A DNA stretch of 16,289 nucleotides, taken from assembly GCA_964614215.1 (NCBI GenBank), contig CAZTKP010000050.1:1-16289 (forward strand), read 5' to 3'. Made by a program: the position numbers and the translations under genes. This stretch comes from CAZTKP01 sp964614215 (GTDB taxonomy: Bacteria; UBP6; UBA1177). Numbering within the stretch: position 1 is the first letter of the stretch; each line of letters starts with the position of its first letter. The notes beneath the pieces were generated by a model that saw only the letters and a program-made list of their open reading frames with translations, did no database searches and was not told where the DNA came from. Below are positions 13,098 through 16,289 of the stretch, piece by piece.

Positions 13098-13116
13098 TTA
13101 TTTCTTCTTAGGTTTC
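13098..13116. repeat. Right copy of the 19-bp direct repeat (peroxiredoxin 3' end)
   Basis: It is identical to 11679-11697 and includes the stop codon and the codons for the final KPKKK. Many integrative elements use a gene's 3' end as attachment site and restore it on insertion, so this copy would be the intact target. A chance match of Lys-rich coding sequence is the alternative. Confidence 0.55.
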
Positions 13117-13823
13117 TTCGCAGTCTTTTTCTTTGGAGCTGCTTTCTTTGCTTTAGGTTTTTTCACTTCGAGCTTTTTATGGCAGAGCCACCAGTCAAGA
13201 CACTCGAATTTTCCTGCTTTGGCCTGTTTGAATCTGTCCTGAGCGGCTTCTACGCTTGTTGCGGGAGGAATGATGACATGATCTTTTCCGACTACTTCGC
13301 TGTCAGGCCACTGTGCAGGCATTGCAACTTTTTCTTTGTCAGAGATCTGCATTGCTTCAACTGATCTAAGAATTTCATCCATGTTTCTTCCAAGTTCCTG
13401 AGGATAGTAGAAAATTATCCTGATAGTTCCTGATGAATCAACGATGAAAACGGCTCTAACGGTGTTTGTTCCTTTTCCGGGATGAATAAGTCCCAGAGTT
13501 TCAGCAACTGCACCTGTGTCGGCAATGATCGGGAACTGAATTTCAACACCTACGTTCTCTTTGATCCACTCTTCCCATTTAATGTGGGCAAAAACCTGAT
13601 CGACACTCATTCCGATAAGCTCACAGTTAAGCTTTTTGAATTTGTCGTATCTCTTCTGAAATGCAACGAACTCTGTTGTGCATACAGGTGTAAAATCAGC
13701 CGGATGACTGAAAAGTACGAACCACTTTCCCTTGAAATCATCGGGAAGAGTCTTAACTCCACGTGTTGTCATAACTTTCATTTTCGGGAACTTGTCACCA
13801 AGCAAAGGCATGTTTTTTTCCAT
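13098..13823 (-). CDS. Peroxiredoxin, Prx6/archaeal thioredoxin-peroxidase type, with lysine-rich tail
   Basis: A 241-aa protein; ATG at 13821-13823 with AGAGG (minus) 7 nt upstream. It reduces H2O2 and organic hydroperoxides through a peroxidatic Cys: the motif HPADFTPVCTTEF gives Cys48, with Pro41, Thr45 and a downstream Arg (NTVRAVFIVD) as expected. The C-terminal pair in CLDWWLC (Cys208, Cys214) matches archaeal Prx6-like enzymes such as the Aeropyrum one, where these cysteines resolve the oxidised site. The main body is the normal length for this group (about 215 residues). It is followed by an odd 27-residue tail with 15 lysines plus Ala and Pro (215-241), like histone H1 or other nucleic-acid-binding tails. 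No signal peptide is seen, so it is cytoplasmic. The gene is transcribed in the same direction as the sensor kinase but separated by a terminator-like hairpin. Its 3' end is repeated at 11679-11697. Confidence 0.95.
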   Translation of the reverse strand: MEKNMPLLGDKFPKMKVMTTRGVKTLPDDFKGKWFVLFSHPADFTPVCTTEFVAFQKRYDKFKKLNCELIGMSVDQVFAHIKWEEWIKENVGVEIQFPIIADTGAVAETLGLIHPGKGTNTVRAVFIVDSSGTIRIIFYYPQELGRNMDEILRSVEAMQISDKEKVAMPAQWPDSEVVGKDHVIIPPATSVEAAQDRFKQAKAGKFECLDWWLCHKKLEVKKPKAKKAAPKKKTAKKPKKK

Positions 13824-13845
13824 GGTAGAACCTCTAAAAAAAATT

Positions 13846-13866
13846 AAAAAAACGAATCGGGCTTCG
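13846..13866 (-). terminator. Terminator-like hairpin between the sensor kinase and peroxiredoxin genes
   Basis: On the minus strand CGAA (13863-13866), loop GCCCGA, and TTCG (13853-13856) are followed by seven T residues (13846-13852). It lies 42 bp after the kinase stop and would end the kinase transcript. The stem is only 4 bp. It also lies in the leader of the peroxiredoxin gene. Confidence 0.35.
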
Positions 13867-13907
13867 AATAATTATTTTAAGATATTCTACAGGAACTTCG
13901 TCTCAAA

Positions 13908-16058
13908 CTAAAGATTTTTTTTGAGCATTTCTGAGATCTTATCCATCGTGAACGGTTTAGCGATACTATCTCTAAACCCGAACTTCTGAGGCTCGGAAAT
14001 TGCAGGATCATCCGCATAGCCGCTTGCAACAAAGACTGGTACAGAGGGATTTATTTCACGGATCATTGTAACAGCTTCTCTTCCTCCCATTCCACCCGGA
14101 ACTGTGAGGTCAAAAATAAAACAGGATATCATTTTTCCTTCTTCTGCTGCTTCTTTAAATTTCTTCACTGCCTCCTCGCCGGTAGCTGCCGGGATGACAT
14201 CAAACCCGATGACCTGAAGCATTTCCGTAAGAATCTCACGTATAACGTCCTCATCATCCATGATAAGCACTGTTCCGTCTCCCACATATTTTGATGTGGT
14301 TATTTCGGTCACTTCTTTCTCTGCATCTATGTCCGCAGGTAAAAAGACTGTGAAAGTAGCCCCCTTCCCTTCTTCAGAGCTCACATCTATTGTCCCGTTA
14401 TGCCGAGTAACGATTGAATAGCTCGTCGCAAGTCCAAGTCCGTGACCTTTAGTTTTGGTGGTAAAAAACGGGTCAAATATCAGATAAATAAGCTCTTCGG
14501 GAATTCCTTTTCCTGTATCTGCAAAATCTATTTTCACATAGTTCCCCTCTTCAAGGTTAGGGTGCTGTTCTTCAATACTCACATTTTCAGCCTTGACAGA
14601 AAGTCTTCCACCCTTTGACATTGCCTGTTTGGCATTAATAACAAGGTTATCGATGACCTGAGCCATCTGCTCTTTGTCGTAATCACACATCCACAGATCT
14701 TCAGGATGATCAAAATCACACGCAACGTTTGAACCGCTTAATGCAAACTCAACTGTCTCCTGCACAAACGGGAACAGCTTTCTCGTTTCCTTTCTGGGGG
14801 CTCCGCCTTTTGAAAAGGTCAGAAGCTGCAATGTAAGCCTTTTCGCCCTTTCGATAGTGTTAAGCGCCTTTGTCAGATAACTTGAAATTCCAGGATCTTT
14901 TGATTTTGTCTGAGCAATATCGATATAACCGAATATTCCGCCGAGAAGATTGTTGAAATCATGAGCTATTCCTCCCGCGAGAACTCCGAGAGAATCCAGC
15001 TTCGCGGTTTGCTGCATAATTTTCCCCATTTTTCTCTTTTCGGTTACATCTTCAACACTTGCAAGAAGACAGCGTTCTCCATCAATATCAATAATGTCCG
15101 CAAGAACATGACCGATCAGTTTTTCGCCAACCTTGTTTCTAAATTTCAAGTCCAGCCCGCCGATATGACCTGTTTCTGATATCTTTTTAAGGAAAACCTC
15201 CCGATCTTTATTGTTGTCCCAGACATCAAGCTCAATTGTGCTTTTTCCCAAAACCTCTTCTTTTTCGAACCCCATTATATCCTGAAACCCCTGATTAACA
15301 TCAAAGATCAGTCCATCTTCAAGACGCGTAAGAATTATTGCGTAGGGAGATGAATTAAAAGCTGCGAAGAACTTCTTTTCCTGTGCCTTGATATCTCCTA
15401 CGAGTCGCTGATTGACAAGAAGAACAACACTATAAGTAAACGTTACATAGATCATCTGATAGATTAAATATATAAAAGTCTGAAATAATCCCGCATGGAA
15501 ATAAGTTTCTGTCACACTAACACTATAAAAAGCATCCATCATACGTATCAGACTGAGCACAACCATCAACATAAAAACAAATTTAATCAGCTTTGTAATT
15601 GCCTTTATCCCCGGATCAGCTTTATACGCTAATAGCCAGACCACCTGAAAGGACAAAACTATCATATAGATTGAAATATTATAGATCCTTATCGGCAGTG
15701 TTCGATACCAGTAGGTAAAGAACACATGAACACCAAACGCTATTAAAATATAAATGCAGTTAAATACTTTAACTTTTAGAGAAAGTTTAACCCCGCTAAA
15801 CTTCGCAAAACCTGTAAGACAGAAAAACAATCCAAAGAAAATTAAAGTATTTGAAATAATTATCGAAAAGAGATCGGGGATATAGTTTCGAAGAAAGATA
15901 AGTCCGAGGGCAACAGTAAAAAAAACGAAGTACATAACAAGATAACCGAGCCCATCATACCTGTTTCTATTCTGATGCCAAAGCTTAACAACGAATAATG
16001 AGCATATCGTATTAATGAGTACACTTACAAAAACAACTGTCCGCATATCAATGTTCAT
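13908..16058 (-). CDS. Hybrid sensor histidine kinase: 7-TM sensor, PAS, HisKA, HATPase, receiver
   Basis: A 716-aa protein from the ATG at 16058, which has GGGG 6 nt upstream and gives MNIDMRTVVF, a usual beginning for this sensor type. The frame is open to an ATG at 16118 (736 aa), which lacks a ribosome site but sits just after the best -10 box, so the start is uncertain. Numbered from 16058, about seven membrane segments fill residues 5-215. A PAS domain follows (about 228-345, SSPYAIILTRLEDGLIFDVN). The phosphoacceptor His366 is in GGIAHDFNNLLGG. The ATPase has NLVINAKQAM (N box), DTGKGIP, FDPFFTTK and GHGLGLA. The receiver (about 596-716) has the acidic pair Asp601-Asp602, phosphorylatable Asp650 (FIFDLTVPGGMGG), SGYADDP and Lys701 (AKPF). 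All catalytic residues are present. The stimulus and output partner are unknown; no separate response-regulator gene is in view. Confidence 0.95.
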   Translation of the reverse strand: MNIDMRTVVFVSVLINTICSLFVVKLWHQNRNRYDGLGYLVMYFVFFTVALGLIFLRNYIPDLFSIIISNTLIFFGLFFCLTGFAKFSGVKLSLKVKVFNCIYILIAFGVHVFFTYWYRTLPIRIYNISIYMIVLSFQVVWLLAYKADPGIKAITKLIKFVFMLMVVLSLIRMMDAFYSVSVTETYFHAGLFQTFIYLIYQMIYVTFTYSVVLLVNQRLVGDIKAQEKKFFAAFNSSPYAIILTRLEDGLIFDVNQGFQDIMGFEKEEVLGKSTIELDVWDNNKDREVFLKKISETGHIGGLDLKFRNKVGEKLIGHVLADIIDIDGERCLLASVEDVTEKRKMGKIMQQTAKLDSLGVLAGGIAHDFNNLLGGIFGYIDIAQTKSKDPGISSYLTKALNTIERAKRLTLQLLTFSKGGAPRKETRKLFPFVQETVEFALSGSNVACDFDHPEDLWMCDYDKEQMAQVIDNLVINAKQAMSKGGRLSVKAENVSIEEQHPNLEEGNYVKIDFADTGKGIPEELIYLIFDPFFTTKTKGHGLGLATSYSIVTRHNGTIDVSSEEGKGATFTVFLPADIDAEKEVTEITTSKYVGDGTVLIMDDEDVIREILTEMLQVIGFDVIPAATGEEAVKKFKEAAEEGKMISCFIFDLTVPGGMGGREAVTMIREINPSVPVFVASGYADDPAISEPQKFGFRDSIAKPFTMDKISEMLKKNL

Positions 16059-16138
16059 AGCAAACCCCGCATCCAGACACTTCATAAACACAACAAACAA
16101 ACTGTGAAATTGTATCATTTTCTGAATATTTTAGCAAT

Positions 16139-16144
16139 ATTATA
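16139..16144 (-). promoter_or_regulatory. Consensus -10 box upstream of the sensor kinase
   Basis: On the minus strand TATAAT is an exact -10 hexamer. The position 17 bp upstream reads GATAAA, a poor -35, and is part of the palindrome at 16164-16180. Start would be near 16132. Confidence 0.45.
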
Positions 16145-16163
16145 TTTTTAAAAATGCCAGCTT

Positions 16164-16180
16164 TATCGCATATTGCGATA
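16164..16180. promoter_or_regulatory. Palindrome TATCGCA-TAT-TGCGATA at the kinase promoter: candidate regulator site
   Basis: The perfect 7-bp arms lie where the -35 box should be, next to a consensus -10 on the minus strand. A weak -35 replaced by a palindrome is a usual layout for activator-dependent promoters; a repressor would also fit. The rest of the 230-bp stretch up to the window end holds no gene that I can support. Confidence 0.5.
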
Positions 16181-16289
16181 GGAGATATTTGAGAAAAACT
16201 CGACACCTTTTAAATAATTCTGTGAAGTAGATACGGCGGAATAAATACTATCTCGAACTGATCGATTTTCTTAATTTTCACTGTTCCAT

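Noticed and set aside
13087..13098. Palindrome AAGTCTAGACTT just after the peroxiredoxin stop as terminator
   Set aside because: It has no spacer and no T-run, so only a 4-bp stem with a 4-nt loop could form; reported as nothing more than a 12-bp palindrome.
11551..16235. Shared 12-mer TGTGAAGTAGAT near 11551 and 16220, each followed by CGG-N-GG
   Set aside because: A few exact 12-mer matches are expected by chance in 16 kb, and the flanks do not align well.

Overview
The window looks like a piece of chromosome from an AT-rich, Gram-negative bacterium. It encodes an outer-membrane beta-barrel protein with the typical terminal phenylalanine, a large surface-type lipoprotein, and a membrane-bound hybrid sensor kinase. 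The lipoprotein combines Asn/Asp-Thr-Gly repeats, MopE-like Asp/Asn/Cys motifs and a choice-of-anchor-L-like region. That combination is common in Myxococcota and other former deltaproteobacterial or candidate-phylum genomes, but the window alone does not fix the lineage. The electron-transfer flavoprotein resembles the NADH-linked bifurcating type, which would fit an anaerobic or fermentative life.

Layout: (1) 10-3465, plus strand: tRNA-Phe, a BamA-like barrel protein without POTRA domains, and the MopE-type lipoprotein. (2) 3466-4383, minus strand: an unrecognised multi-pass membrane protein whose stop codon directly abuts that of the lipoprotein gene. (3) 4441-8095: a terminator-like hairpin, a good promoter with a palindromic operator, then a tight etfB-etfA-acyl-CoA dehydrogenase operon. 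(4) 8117-11521: an accessory-looking cassette of a CPBP/CAAX-type membrane protease, an unusual two-TM protein with a pseudopilin-like (GspG-like) C-terminal domain, and a radical SAM/SPASM enzyme with a fused PqqD-like peptide-recognition domain. The first two genes carry near-identical promoter repeats. (5) 11570-13116: palindromes and an AAA/DUF4143 ATPase-nuclease gene (minus), bracketed by a 19-bp direct repeat that matches the 3' end of the next gene. (6) 13098-16118, minus strand: a Prx6-type peroxiredoxin with a histone-like lysine tail, and a hybrid sensor histidine kinase with a palindrome at its promoter.

Most of the window is ordinary metabolism and envelope biology. The best candidate for something undescribed is the 8193-11521 cassette. 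It has the parts of a peptide- or protein-modification system: an RRE plus radical SAM/SPASM maturase, a membrane protease, and a possible substrate with an SCPC motif and a duplicated Ser-Asp/Glu-Ser-Ala-Phe unit. No conventional short precursor gene is visible. The second candidate is the ATPase-nuclease gene between repeated copies of the peroxiredoxin 3' end, which looks like an insertion footprint. There is no CRISPR array, rRNA gene, recognisable transposase or integrase, and no gene-free stretch longer than about 300 bases.
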